Below, piece by piece: positions 52,203 through 61,355 of a DNA stretch of 64,000 bases (position 1 is its first letter; the number at the start of each line of letters is the position of its first letter). Origin of the DNA: Prauserella halophila (lineage in GTDB: Bacteria > Actinomycetota > Actinomycetes > Mycobacteriales > Pseudonocardiaceae). Location: NCBI RefSeq assembly GCF_024171895.1, contig NZ_JAMTCQ010000011.1, forward strand, positions 248,001-312,000, given 5' to 3'. The notes below the pieces were generated by a model, which saw nothing but the letters and a program-made list of their open reading frames with translations, did not search any database and was not told where the DNA came from. Made by a program: the position numbers and the translations under genes.

Positions 52203-52802
52203 GGTGTCGATACCTCCTGCGGGGCGAGATCCCCGAATGATCTGCTGTGCGGGCGGGCCACGGAAGCGCCGGCATCCACCTGCCCGGACGGACGAGGAAA
52301 TGCCCACCGTGAGGGTGGCGCCGACGGCCGCCGTGACCGCTTTCGGCGCCGTGACCGTATTCGGTGCTGTGGCCGAATTCCGGCGCTGTGGCCGTATTCG
52401 GTGCTGTGACCGTATTCCGCGTGGTGTCACCGGATCGGCCGTTTCGACCGCCACCGACGTCGCTATCACGAGTCGATTACGGCGTGGTCGGCTCACAGTA
52501 ACGCTCGCCGAGCATGGGGGACACCTGGGCCGGCCGGTCGCGTCACGGCCCGTGCGGAACCGGCCACCGGGCGCACACGCGCTGCCTCACCACGCGAAAC
52601 GCACCGGCAGCGGTTCGGCGGGCCGGCAGACCTCCGCAGCACCCCCGGGCCGGGACATCTCTCGATCACCGCTCGCAGCAGCTATATCTCACCCGATCGT
52701 GCGCCGCTCGGCCGCTCGGCCGCTCCGCGTGCCGTCGCCGCCGGGCAGGCAGGCGATCGTCACCGGCCGCGGATCCACGGCGACCGGGGACGATCGCGGT
52801 CC
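52203..52802. other. 600-bp region without a supported gene
   Basis: Between the methyltransferase start and the esterase stop. It holds five near-copies of an 18-bp unit (GCCGTGACCGTATTCGGT, 52330-52420). The promoter of the methyltransferase should lie in its left part. Open frames here are repeat-driven and resemble no family. Confidence 0.5.
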
Positions 52803-53450
52803 TCACCCCCGGCCGTCACCCGACGACACGCGGGCGGCCGTGGTCGCGAACAGCTCGGTGGCCGAGCGGCACGCCTCGTCGGTGATGATGTGTTCCTCAC
52901 CCGGGTCGATCCGGGAGTCGACATCCGCGCCCGCACCGCGCAGCAGGCCGGTCGTCGCCTCGACCCGGCCCCGCGGCACCCAGGGGTCGTGCTCGATGCT
53001 CCGCACCAGGGCGGGGACGTCGTGCAGTGACCGCTCGCCCGGCGTCGGTGGTTCCGTACCGATGTACCCACCGGTGAACAACACGAGGCCCGCCACCCGG
53101 CGCGGTGCGGCGAGGATCAGCTGCGACAACAAGCACGCACCCTGGGAAAAGCCCCAGAGCACGACGCGCCGGGCATCGAATCCCGCCCGCGCGATCCGGG
53201 CGAGGGCGTCCTCCATGGCCTGCAAGGACCGGCCGAGCGCCGGTTCGTTTCGCTCGGCCGGTTCCAGGAACGACAGCGGATACCAGGTGTTGCCGTCGGC
53301 TTCCGGGGCGAAGAACCGCGCCGGCGCCTGCCCGAACCGCTCCGACGTGTCCCGCATGAACGCCGGATCCTGGCCCCGGCCGTGCACCGCGAGCACGGCC
53401 AGCTCCGCCCGCTCGGCCGGGACGCCCCACTCCTGCAGCGGCGCGCTCAT
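52803..53450 (-). CDS. MhqD-like phospholipase/carboxylesterase
   Basis: 215 residues, an alpha/beta hydrolase of the phospholipase/carboxylesterase family. AVLAVHGRGQDPAF carries the oxyanion-hole region, VVLWGFSQGACLLSQL the nucleophile Ser, and a late DPGEEHIITDEA the His. MhqD of Bacillus, in the same family, is induced by methylhydroquinone with a ring-cleavage dioxygenase. Start ATG 53450 overlaps the flavin reductase stop (ATGA). It is the last gene of the minus-strand catabolic operon. Confidence 0.88.
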   Translation of the reverse strand: MSAPLQEWGVPAERAELAVLAVHGRGQDPAFMRDTSERFGQAPARFFAPEADGNTWYPLSFLEPAERNEPALGRSLQAMEDALARIARAGFDARRVVLWGFSQGACLLSQLILAAPRRVAGLVLFTGGYIGTEPPTPGERSLHDVPALVRSIEHDPWVPRGRVEATTGLLRGAGADVDSRIDPGEEHIITDEACRSATELFATTAARVSSGDGRG

Positions 53451-53959
53451 GCCGTCATCGCGCGCTCGTCGAGCGCGTACCAGGTGCGGTCCCGATACAC
53501 GAGGGGTGCGTCGGCCGTGCCGCCCGGACCGATCTCCGCGACGTCAACCACCACGAGTGTCGAATCGCCGACCGTCAGCCGATCGACGATTCGGCCCCGC
53601 AACCACGTGGCCACGGACGACAGCACGGGTTCACCGGTCGGCAGCCGGTGCCACCGGCACGGCGGTGCGAACCGGTCGATACCACCCGTGGCGAACCGCT
53701 TCGCCAGGTCGACCTGCCCGGCGGCCAGCAGGTGCACGACGACCGTGCCCGCCGCCTCGATGCGCGGCGACGCGGACGACCGTGCCGACAACGAGAACGC
53801 CAGCAGCGCAGGACGAGCACTGAGCGAGATGACCGACGTCGCCGTGAGGCCGACAGGTCCCGCACCGTCGTCGGCCGTGATGATCGAGACCCCGGCCGGA
53901 TGCGTGCGGAACGCGGTTGCGAACCGCTCGGCCAAGGCGTCGTCCCACTCCGTCGTCAC
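53447..53959 (-). CDS. flavin reductase (HpaC/HsaB-like)
   Basis: 170 residues of the flavin-reductase-like FMN-binding split-barrel family. FRTHPAGVSIITADDGAGPVG and LTATSVISLSARPALLAFS are the usual opening. It would supply reduced flavin to the monooxygenase encoded upstream. GTG 53959 overlaps that gene's stop (GTGA). The two together look like a two-component hydroxylase of the HsaAB type. Confidence 0.92.
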   Translation of the reverse strand: MTTEWDDALAERFATAFRTHPAGVSIITADDGAGPVGLTATSVISLSARPALLAFSLSARSSASPRIEAAGTVVVHLLAAGQVDLAKRFATGGIDRFAPPCRWHRLPTGEPVLSSVATWLRGRIVDRLTVGDSTLVVVDVAEIGPGGTADAPLVYRDRTWYALDERAMTA

Positions 53960-55134
53960 TGTGCCTCCTGCAGATCCAGGAACACCCAGTGCGCGTTCGG
54001 CGCCAGGCCGCTCAACAGTTTGCCGCAATTCTGCAGCACCACCGGCCCGGACGTGACGTGCTGGGTACCGGCGTGCAGGTCGCGGAAGAACCGCTGCAGT
54101 ACGCCTCGTCGCAGCGCCGCAGTAGCCGCCCATTTGTAGACCGTCTGCCCCACCGCGTGCACCGACCACGTGGTGTTGTTGAGCATCAACCGCGTGAGCG
54201 TCTCCTGCTCGGTGCCGAGCGGTTCGCCGGCGTCCAACGTGGCCTCGTTGTCGTCCCAGACATCCATCGCCCACGCCCGCGCCGACCGCAGTTTCGCCTC
54301 GGCCTGGGCGTACTCCGCGTAGAACTGCTGGGTGTCCACCGATGCGTTCGGACCGCCCGTCTTCTTGGCGGCCAAGGCCTTCAGCTCGTCGAGCATCCGC
54401 CTGCCGACACCGAGCGCCCACCCCGTGTGGCAGATACCCGACATGTTGGCCAGCCCCATGCGGTAGATCGCCCCACCGTGCAGCGTGGTCGTCGTGGCGA
54501 TGTCGTAGACATGGCTGTCCGGGACGAACAGGTCCTCACACACGTAGTCGTGGCTACTCGTCCCCCGCAGTCCCATGACGTCCCAGTTGTCGATCACCGT
54601 CGCCTGCTCCTTGGGGAGCGTGAAGATCAGCGCCTCGCCGGTCTCCTCGCACAGGGCGGCGGTGTGGATGTGGGTCGCCATCGAGATCCCCGACGCGAAG
54701 TGCCAGCGCCCGCTGATGCGGTACCCGCCGTCGGTCTTCACGGCCGTCCCGAGTTTGGTGCCCTGACCAGCGATGAGCGCGTGGCCGTCGCCGGCCGGGT
54801 CGGGGAACAGCTCCGCGACGGCGTCCGGGCCCAGATAGGCGGCGGTCGTCCCGGTGACCATCTGAAGTGCCATGAACGCCCACCCCGCGGACGCGTCGGC
54901 GTAGGACACCTTCGCGATCGTGTCGATCACCTGCCGCGGGGAGAATTCGTAACCGCCGAGTTCGCGGGGGATGCCGACCTTGAAGACCCCGCTCTCCCAG
55001 AGCGCCTTCGCGGCCTCGTCGGACAACCGGCCCAGTTCCTCGCCCTGGTCGGCGTTCTCCTCCAGGACAGGGGTGATGGTGTCGAGACGCTCCATGAGCG
55101 CGTCGAAGTGCTCGCTGACGTGCAGATCGTTCAT
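53956..55134 (-). CDS. acyl-CoA dehydrogenase-fold flavin monooxygenase
   Basis: 392 residues with the acyl-CoA dehydrogenase fold: SDEAAKALWESGVFKVGIPRE, YADASAGWAFMALQMVTG, GYRISGRWHFASGISMATH and, near the end, FFRDLHAGTQHVTSGPVVLQN. This is the HsaA/DszC-like branch that hydroxylates with reduced flavin and O2, not a true acyl-CoA dehydrogenase. The adjacent flavin reductase supports that. The substrate is probably a phenol or quinol (inference from the operon). ATG 55134 overlaps the hydrolase stop. Confidence 0.88.
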   Translation of the reverse strand: MNDLHVSEHFDALMERLDTITPVLEENADQGEELGRLSDEAAKALWESGVFKVGIPRELGGYEFSPRQVIDTIAKVSYADASAGWAFMALQMVTGTTAAYLGPDAVAELFPDPAGDGHALIAGQGTKLGTAVKTDGGYRISGRWHFASGISMATHIHTAALCEETGEALIFTLPKEQATVIDNWDVMGLRGTSSHDYVCEDLFVPDSHVYDIATTTTLHGGAIYRMGLANMSGICHTGWALGVGRRMLDELKALAAKKTGGPNASVDTQQFYAEYAQAEAKLRSARAWAMDVWDDNEATLDAGEPLGTEQETLTRLMLNNTTWSVHAVGQTVYKWAATAALRRGVLQRFFRDLHAGTQHVTSGPVVLQNCGKLLSGLAPNAHWVFLDLQEAQ

Positions 55135-56153
55135 GATGTCCGTCCTTGGATCGGTTCCGCGGCCGTCGCTCGCGGCTCGACGGTGGTCAGAATCCAGTCG
55201 ATGACCGGCTTGACGGTCTCGTCCGAGTTGGCCTCGAAGATCAGTCCGTGACCGTTGCCGGTGATGCCGAAGTCGGGCAGGTGCATACGCCGGGCGTCGG
55301 CGCCTGCATCGGCCAGGAAGTCCACGACCCGGGGCGCGAAATCGGCGAACGCCGAGGCACCGCCGGTCACCACCGCCACCGGCGTGTCCGCCAGTGCCGG
55401 GATCCGCCGTCCCGGGACCTCCTCCGGGGCGCCTGCGGGCGGTTCGCAGGTGATCTCCGCGCTGGTGAGGCCCCACGTCAAAGCGCCGAGCCCGGGGATC
55501 GCCGCGAACGGTGGCCCGACCGGTTCGATCGCGGCGATGCCCAGAATCTGCTCGGGCCGAGCGTCCGCGGTGAGCCAGCCGACCGGCCCGCCCGCCGAAT
55601 GCGTCACGAGCACGGCCTCGCCCACGATGTCGAGGAGCCTGCCGAGCCGCTCCGCGTCCAGCCGTTGCGACTCGGCGAGGTCCGCGGGCAGCGGCCCCAT
55701 CGGGGACACGAGCTGGTCGAGGTGACCGGAGCCGACCTCGCGTTCGAAAGTCCACTGTGTCTGGTGCTCGCTCGCCTCGTCGGGCAGGAACAGCGCCCGC
55801 GCTGCCTCGTACGGGAACTGCGCGCCCATCGGTGCGACCACGTCCGGGTGGTACGGCGACCGCCCGTGTCCGCAGCGGTCGACCACGTAGACCGCGAAAC
55901 CCGCCTCGACGAAGCGCGTGGCCCATCCCGGCCTGCCGTCCGGCGTGCCGGTCCAGTCGGTGCCCTGCCCGCCGCCGCCGTGCACGAGCACGAGCGCAGG
56001 GGCATGAGCCCCGTCCGGCGGTGCCTCCCACGAGACGAACATCGGAGCCCGCTGCACGGTGCCGTGCTCGGTCGCGACGCGTTCGCCGGGGATCCAGAAC
56101 TGTCCACGGCGGACAGTCAACTCGTGGCCGCCCGCCACATGCGGTGCCGTCAT
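55131..56153 (-). CDS. alpha/beta hydrolase
   Basis: 340 residues. LVLVHGGGGQGTDWTGTPDGR is the oxyanion region, AVLVTHSAGGPVGWL the nucleophile Ser, and GITGNGHGLIFEANSDE carries a likely catalytic His. It resembles esterases acting on small ring-cleavage products or esters. It is the second gene of the operon, 30 bp after the dioxygenase, and coupled to the monooxygenase by ATGA. Confidence 0.88.
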   Translation of the reverse strand: MTAPHVAGGHELTVRRGQFWIPGERVATEHGTVQRAPMFVSWEAPPDGAHAPALVLVHGGGGQGTDWTGTPDGRPGWATRFVEAGFAVYVVDRCGHGRSPYHPDVVAPMGAQFPYEAARALFLPDEASEHQTQWTFEREVGSGHLDQLVSPMGPLPADLAESQRLDAERLGRLLDIVGEAVLVTHSAGGPVGWLTADARPEQILGIAAIEPVGPPFAAIPGLGALTWGLTSAEITCEPPAGAPEEVPGRRIPALADTPVAVVTGGASAFADFAPRVVDFLADAGADARRMHLPDFGITGNGHGLIFEANSDETVKPVIDWILTTVEPRATAAEPIQGRTS

Positions 56154-56183
56154 GTCAGCACCTCACCGTCCTTCCGTCCGCAC

Positions 56184-57137
56184 TCAGATGTCGATCGACT
56201 CGAGCCGGCTGAGCACCTCGTCGCGGCGGTGCTCGAACTGTTCGGGCAATTGGAACCGGCTGCCCAGCTCGCGCGGCGACTCGTCGCACGTCCACCCGCC
56301 GTCGGCGTGTGTGACCGCGAGTTCGAACAGCGCTCCGCTCGGCGTGCGGACGTAGACGCTCTTGAAGTACTTGCGGTCCTTGAGCTCGGAGATGTCGGTG
56401 TAACCGCGCCCCTCGATGCCGAACTTCGCCGCGTCCTGGTTGTCCAGCGTGTCGAGATTCCACGCGAAGTGGTGGTAGGTGCCGGCACCGTAGCCCCACG
56501 TTCCCTGGTCGTCGCTGCGGTTGACCGTGATCTCGAGGTGGTTGCCGTGTTTCGCGTCGCCGATCTGCATCCCGAGCACCGAGCCCTCCTCGGTGAGGCC
56601 CTCCTGGGCGAAGAAGGACTCGCCGGCGAACTCGACCATGCGGTCCGGCGTGGCCATGTGCACGCCCACGCCGTGGATGCCGTGGATCGCGTGCTCCTGC
56701 GGCACCCCGTACCCGGGGTGGCCGATCCGCTCGTCACCGCTGTTGCCGACGAACACGTACTCGATTCCCGAGGGGTGCCGGAACGCGAGCCTGCGCTTGC
56801 CGAACCGTTCGACGTTCGCCACCTCGATGCTGTGACCGGTGAGCCGGTCGTACCAGAAGTCCAGGGAGTGATCCGGCACCGACAGCAGCACCTCCCGCGC
56901 CTGGTTGGTGCCGCGCCTGCCGTAGAACCCGGCCTGGGCCCACGGGAACGTCGTCACCACACTCGACGGATCGCCGGCGGCGTTCGAGTAGTACAGGTGG
57001 TAGACGGGCAGCGAGCCGTCGAACAGCACGGTGCGCTTGATGAAGCGCATCCCGAGGACCTTGACGTGGAAATCCACGTCTTCCTGGGCGTCGGCCACGG
57101 AGAGTGTCACATGGTGCGACCCTGTCACGTATGTCAT
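56184..57137 (-). CDS. VOC-family ring-cleavage dioxygenase, LinE/PcpA/MhqO-like
   Basis: 317 residues with tandem vicinal-oxygen-chelate modules. Probable Fe(II) ligands are in GSHHVTLSV, TYHHFAWNLDT and SGALFELAV (His, His, Glu), as in PcpA and LinE, which open (chloro)hydroquinones, and in MhqO. ATG 57137 follows GGAGGAG. It is the first gene of a five-gene operon with a two-component monooxygenase and two hydrolases, and divergent from an AraC regulator. Confidence 0.92.
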   Translation of the reverse strand: MTYVTGSHHVTLSVADAQEDVDFHVKVLGMRFIKRTVLFDGSLPVYHLYYSNAAGDPSSVVTTFPWAQAGFYGRRGTNQAREVLLSVPDHSLDFWYDRLTGHSIEVANVERFGKRRLAFRHPSGIEYVFVGNSGDERIGHPGYGVPQEHAIHGIHGVGVHMATPDRMVEFAGESFFAQEGLTEEGSVLGMQIGDAKHGNHLEITVNRSDDQGTWGYGAGTYHHFAWNLDTLDNQDAAKFGIEGRGYTDISELKDRKYFKSVYVRTPSGALFELAVTHADGGWTCDESPRELGSRFQLPEQFEHRRDEVLSRLESIDI

Positions 57138-57196
57138 CGATGGCTCCTCCACACTGAGAAATCCGCTGAGGCGAACTGTAGGAACGTCCGCCCGCC

Positions 57197-57298
57197 GGTG
57201 TGTGACGTCAGAGCGCACGACGATGTCGAACCCGCGCACCGCCACCCGCCTGCGGCGCGGTGCTGCCACCCGAGTCCGTGCGGTGATGGTGTGTGACG
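57197..57298. repeat. paired 11-bp direct repeats in the AraC/dioxygenase promoter
   Basis: GGTGTGTGACG occurs at 57197-57207 and 57288-57298, 91 bp apart in the same orientation, between the divergent dioxygenase and AraC genes. These are candidate AraC half-sites. Confidence 0.4.
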
Positions 57299-57357
57299 CG
57301 ACCGCTGGGTAGTGTGGCCCGACCGACGTGCAGTCGCCAGCTGTGGAGATGACAACG

Positions 57358-58344
57358 ATGTCACTTACGTCGCTCACGGAGCAATTCGACATGACCGGGC
57401 CGTCGCCGCACCCGGTCACGTTCCCGTCCTGGAAGGACGCCGTCCGGCGCAGCGTGCTGAGCTTCGAGTTCGACTGCGCCCGACCCGACCGGTTCACCGG
57501 CACGGTGCGAGAGCGGTACCTGCACGGGGTCAGCTTCATCGACATGACCTCGGGTCCCCACGCCGCCTACCGCGACCACACCGCGATCAGCGAGGACGAC
57601 ACCGGCTTCTACGTGCTCACCCTGCAGCTCGACGGCCGGATCCACATCGAGCAGGACGAGCGTGTCGCCGCCCTCGAACCCGGACTGTTCGCGCTCTACG
57701 ACTCGAGCAGGCCAGCGGTACTCACGGTCGGCGAGGACTACCGGTCGACGTGTATCCGGTTCCCGAAGACGGCGATCGCGTCCCACCACGGTGATCGTCT
57801 CGCCGAGCTCACCGCACGGCCGATGGCGTGCGCACCCGGACTCAACGACGCCGTGTGGAGCACGATTCTGGGCGTCAACCGCAACCTCGAATCGCTCGGC
57901 GTCCACGGGCACACGACCGTGCACTCGCTGATGACCCTCGTCGGCACCATGCTGCTGGGCGAGCTCGGCCAGCACGCTCCGCCGAGCAGGCCCGACGAGG
58001 AGCAACTCGAGCACATCCTGGACCACATCGACGCCCACCTGTCCGATGCCGATCTCGACCCGGGACGGATCGCTGCGGCGCACTTCCTGTCCCCGCGTTC
58101 GCTCCACGCGTTGTTCGAACGGACCGGCACCACCGTGGCGCGCTACATCCGGCAGCGGCGCGTCGAACGCTGCCGGCTCGACCTGGCCGACCCCGCACTC
58201 GCGCAGGTGCCCGCGTCGGCCATCGGCGCCCGCTGGGGGTTCGCCGGACCGTCGCACTTCGGCCAGGTCTTCAAACGCGAGACCGGTCTCGCGCCCGCCC
58301 AGTTCCGCAGGCGGGCACTGGCCGGCGGCACCGGCGACGAATGA
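57358..58344 (+). CDS. AraC-family regulator (AraC-binding-like N domain)
   Basis: 328 residues. An N-terminal cupin-like effector domain (AraC_binding_2 type, about 10-190) precedes two helix-turn-helix units, SDADLDPGRIAAAHFLSPRS and GARWGFAGPSHFGQVFKRET. ATG 57358 has GGAG about 9 nt upstream; ATG 57349 is possible. It is divergent from the hydroquinone dioxygenase operon and probably activates it. Confidence 0.9.
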   Translation: MSLTSLTEQFDMTGPSPHPVTFPSWKDAVRRSVLSFEFDCARPDRFTGTVRERYLHGVSFIDMTSGPHAAYRDHTAISEDDTGFYVLTLQLDGRIHIEQDERVAALEPGLFALYDSSRPAVLTVGEDYRSTCIRFPKTAIASHHGDRLAELTARPMACAPGLNDAVWSTILGVNRNLESLGVHGHTTVHSLMTLVGTMLLGELGQHAPPSRPDEEQLEHILDHIDAHLSDADLDPGRIAAAHFLSPRSLHALFERTGTTVARYIRQRRVERCRLDLADPALAQVPASAIGARWGFAGPSHFGQVFKRETGLAPAQFRRRALAGGTGDE

Positions 58345-58414
58345 GCGACCGCTCCCCCACGCCGAACCCTGTCCGCGGGCCAGCCCGCGCCTCCCCCGCG
58401 AACGGAGGACGCCC

Positions 58415-59341
58415 GTGATCGTGCACGGCCTGACCCACTTCCACACCGCCGACGTGCCCGAACCCCGCAGGCTGGCCGCGTGGGAGGACCACAACGTGCG
58501 CTCGCTCCTCGGACTCCGCGCCCGGCCGGTGGGTGACGGGCCGTTCAGCGGGACCGAGCTGAACCTCACGCTCTCCCGCCTGCAGCTGGCGAAGGTCACG
58601 GGGTCACCGCACGTCGTGGAGCGCGATCCCGGGCAGATCGCGACGTGTCCCGGCGACGGTGTCGTCGTGTACTTCCCCCTGTCCGGCGAAGGGTGGTTCC
58701 ACCACCGCGACGGCCGCCGGCTGTTGTCTCCGGGGCAGGCGCTCGTGTGCGACGCCGACCAGCCGTTCCGCCGGAGTTTCTCCCGCGGGTTGACCGAACT
58801 CGTCCTCAAGACGCCCCGCGACGTACTGCGCGAGACGACCGGCCGCTCCGGACTCGCGCAGCCGCGGGTGATCGGCACCGACTCCCCTCACGGCGATGCG
58901 CTCGGCTCACTCGTCGCGACTGCACTCCGCGGTGCGGGCGACTGGGACGCCCTCGAGGCGGACATGCTCGAGTTACTTCCGGCGGTCGTGGGTGAGCAGG
59001 CTGCTACGGGCGGTCACCTCGCCACGGCCCGCGCGTTCATCACCAGGCACCTGGCCGATCCGGACCTGTCCGCGAGCCGGATCGCCCGGGCGGTCGGCGT
59101 GTCGGAGCGGCATCTCTCCCGCGTGTTCGCCGCGTCGGGCCACAGCGTGCCACAGGCCGTCCTCGCCGCCCGGCTCGACGCCTCGCGCGCCGTTGTCGCC
59201 GACCCCACCGCACGCAGGATGACCTTCGCCGAGATCGCCGCCCGCCACGGGTTCACGTCGCAGGCGCACTTCTCCCGCAGCTATCGCGCGCGTTTCGGCA
59301 CCACCCCGCTCCGCGACCGCCGCGACGCCTGCGCCGACTGA
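58415..59341 (+). CDS. AraC-family regulator
   Basis: 308 residues. The effector domain contains GVVVYFPLSGEGWFHHRDGR, and the C-terminal helix-turn-helix pair is SASRIARAVGVSERHLSRVF and TFAEIAARHGFTSQAHFSRSY. GTG 58415 follows GGAGGACG. It precedes the FAD hydroxylase gene by 132 bp in the same direction and may govern that arm. Confidence 0.92.
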   Translation: MIVHGLTHFHTADVPEPRRLAAWEDHNVRSLLGLRARPVGDGPFSGTELNLTLSRLQLAKVTGSPHVVERDPGQIATCPGDGVVVYFPLSGEGWFHHRDGRRLLSPGQALVCDADQPFRRSFSRGLTELVLKTPRDVLRETTGRSGLAQPRVIGTDSPHGDALGSLVATALRGAGDWDALEADMLELLPAVVGEQAATGGHLATARAFITRHLADPDLSASRIARAVGVSERHLSRVFAASGHSVPQAVLAARLDASRAVVADPTARRMTFAEIAARHGFTSQAHFSRSYRARFGTTPLRDRRDACAD

Positions 59342-59473
59342 CGCGCCGCCCGCGATTTTTGCTCGTTTCCGCCATCGGAACCCGCGATCGCCCATCCCGC
59401 TCCCGGCCGGTGGCACCGTGTCGGCCACGTTCCGGCAACGAGGGCCGGACGCCGACTACGGAGGCCAGGAACC

Positions 59474-61285
59474 ATGGTGACTTTCGACGACGGACTCGCC
59501 GAGACCGCGCAGCCGACCACCACCGTGATCGAGACCGACGTGCTGATCGTCGGCTCGGGGCCCGCGGGGGCGTCCGCGGCGCTGTTCCTGTCGACCCTCG
59601 GTATCAGCAACACCATGATCACCAAGTACCGATGGACGGCGAACACCCCGCGGGCCCACATCACCAACCAGCGGACCATGGAGATCTTCCGTGACATGGG
59701 CATCGAGGACCGGGTTCTCGCCGATGCCACGCCGCACCACCTGATCGGCGACACGGTCTTCTGCACGGCGATCGCCGGTGAAGAGATCGGGCGCATCCTG
59801 ACGTGGGGCAACCATCCGGCGCGCCGGGCCGACTACGAGCTGGCCTCGCCGTCCCTGAACTGCGACATCCCGCAGACCTATCTGGAACCGATCCTCGTGC
59901 GCGGCGCCACGGTGCGCGGCACGCAGACCCGGTTCAGCACCGAGTACCTCGGCCACACGCAGGACGCCGACGGCGTGAACGTCCGCGTGCTCGACCGGTT
60001 CAGCGGCAGTGAGTACACGATCCGCGCCCGCTACCTGATCGGTGCCGACGGTGCACGGTCGCAGGTCGCCGCCGACATCGGGCTGCCGTACGAGGGGCGC
60101 ATGGACATCGCGGGGTCGATGAACATCACGTTCAAGGCCGACCTCTCCGCGCTCTGCGGTCACCGGCCGTCGGTGCTGTACTGGGTCATCCAACCGGGCG
60201 CCGACGTCGGTGGGATCGGCGCCGGCCTCGTGCGCATGGTGCGCCCGTGGAACGAGTGGCTCATCGTGTGGGGGTTCGACATCGATCAGGGCCCGCCCGA
60301 GGTGACCGAGGAGGACGCCGTCGCCATCGTGCGCAACCTCGTGGGCGATCAGCAGCTCGACGTCGAGATCACCGGCGTCTCGCTGTGGGGCAACAACGAG
60401 CAGTACGCGACGAACCTGCAGCAGGGCCGGGTGTTCTGCGCAGGCGACGCCGTCCACAAACATCCGCCGAGCAACGGGCTCGGCTCCAACACGTCGGTGC
60501 AGGACTCCTACAACCTGGCGTGGAAGATCGCCGCGGTGTTGCGGGGACAGGCCGGTGCAGGCCTGCTCGACACCTACACCGCCGAACGCGCTCCCGTGGC
60601 GCGGCAGATCGTGGTACGTGCCAACACGTCCGCCCGCGAGTTCGGCGCGTTGTTCTCCGCGCTCGGCCTCGACACGGCATCCGACGCCGAGCAGATGCAC
60701 GCGCGGCTGGAGGAACGCAAGGACGACACCCCCGAGGGCGCCGCGAAACGCGCCGCCGTGCGTGAGGCCATGGAGCTGAAGAACTACGAGTTCAACGCAC
60801 ACGGCGTGGAACTGGGCCAGCACTACGACTCCGGCGCCGTCGTCGGCGACGGCACGCCGCCGCCCGAGCCGACCCGCGATCCCGAGCTGTACTACCAGCC
60901 CTCGACCCATCCCGGCGCGCGGCTGCCCCACGCCTGGGTGGGCGACAGCCTGCGCAAACTGTCGACCCACGACCTGGCAGGCTACGACGGGTTCACGCTG
61001 CTGACCGGCATCACGGGTCAGCCGTGGGTCACCGCGGCACAGAAGGCCGCCGACGCGCTGGGAGTGAGGGTCGAGTCCGTCGTGATCGGGCCCGGCCGCG
61101 AGGTGACCGACCTGTACTTCGACTGGGCCGAGCTGTGCGGCGTGGCCGAGGACGGCGCCGTGCTCGTGCGGCCGGACAAGCACGTCGGCTGGCGGAGTCA
61201 TCATCTCGTCGAGGACCCCGAGCGCGAACTCGCCACGGTGCTGAGCCGGATCCTCGACCGAGACGGCGACGCCGCGAGCTCATGA
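59474..61285 (+). CDS. FAD aromatic hydroxylase (phenol/resorcinol hydroxylase type)
   Basis: 603 residues of the PheA/TfdB family of class A flavin monooxygenases. [18 protein letters not shown] is the FAD site, [11 protein letters not shown] the DG motif and [20 protein letters not shown] the GD motif, followed by [20 protein letters not shown]-terminal thioredoxin-like domain follows (about 490-600). It would ortho-hydroxylate a phenol. Next to a hydroxyquinol-type dioxygenase, resorcinol is a likely substrate (inference). ATG 59474 follows GGAGGCCAGGA. Confidence 0.92.
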   Translation: MVTFDDGLAETAQPTTTVIETDVLIVGSGPAGASAALFLSTLGISNTMITKYRWTANTPRAHITNQRTMEIFRDMGIEDRVLADATPHHLIGDTVFCTAIAGEEIGRILTWGNHPARRADYELASPSLNCDIPQTYLEPILVRGATVRGTQTRFSTEYLGHTQDADGVNVRVLDRFSGSEYTIRARYLIGADGARSQVAADIGLPYEGRMDIAGSMNITFKADLSALCGHRPSVLYWVIQPGADVGGIGAGLVRMVRPWNEWLIVWGFDIDQGPPEVTEEDAVAIVRNLVGDQQLDVEITGVSLWGNNEQYATNLQQGRVFCAGDAVHKHPPSNGLGSNTSVQDSYNLAWKIAAVLRGQAGAGLLDTYTAERAPVARQIVVRANTSAREFGALFSALGLDTASDAEQMHARLEERKDDTPEGAAKRAAVREAMELKNYEFNAHGVELGQHYDSGAVVGDGTPPPEPTRDPELYYQPSTHPGARLPHAWVGDSLRKLSTHDLAGYDGFTLLTGITGQPWVTAAQKAADALGVRVESVVIGPGREVTDLYFDWAELCGVAEDGAVLVRPDKHVGWRSHHLVEDPERELATVLSRILDRDGDAASS

Positions 61286-61355
61286 GCCGCACGGCGCCCA
61301 CCGAGGAACGGGCCGGCCGTGTTCACACCTGTTCGAATCGAAAAGGAGTCGACGC

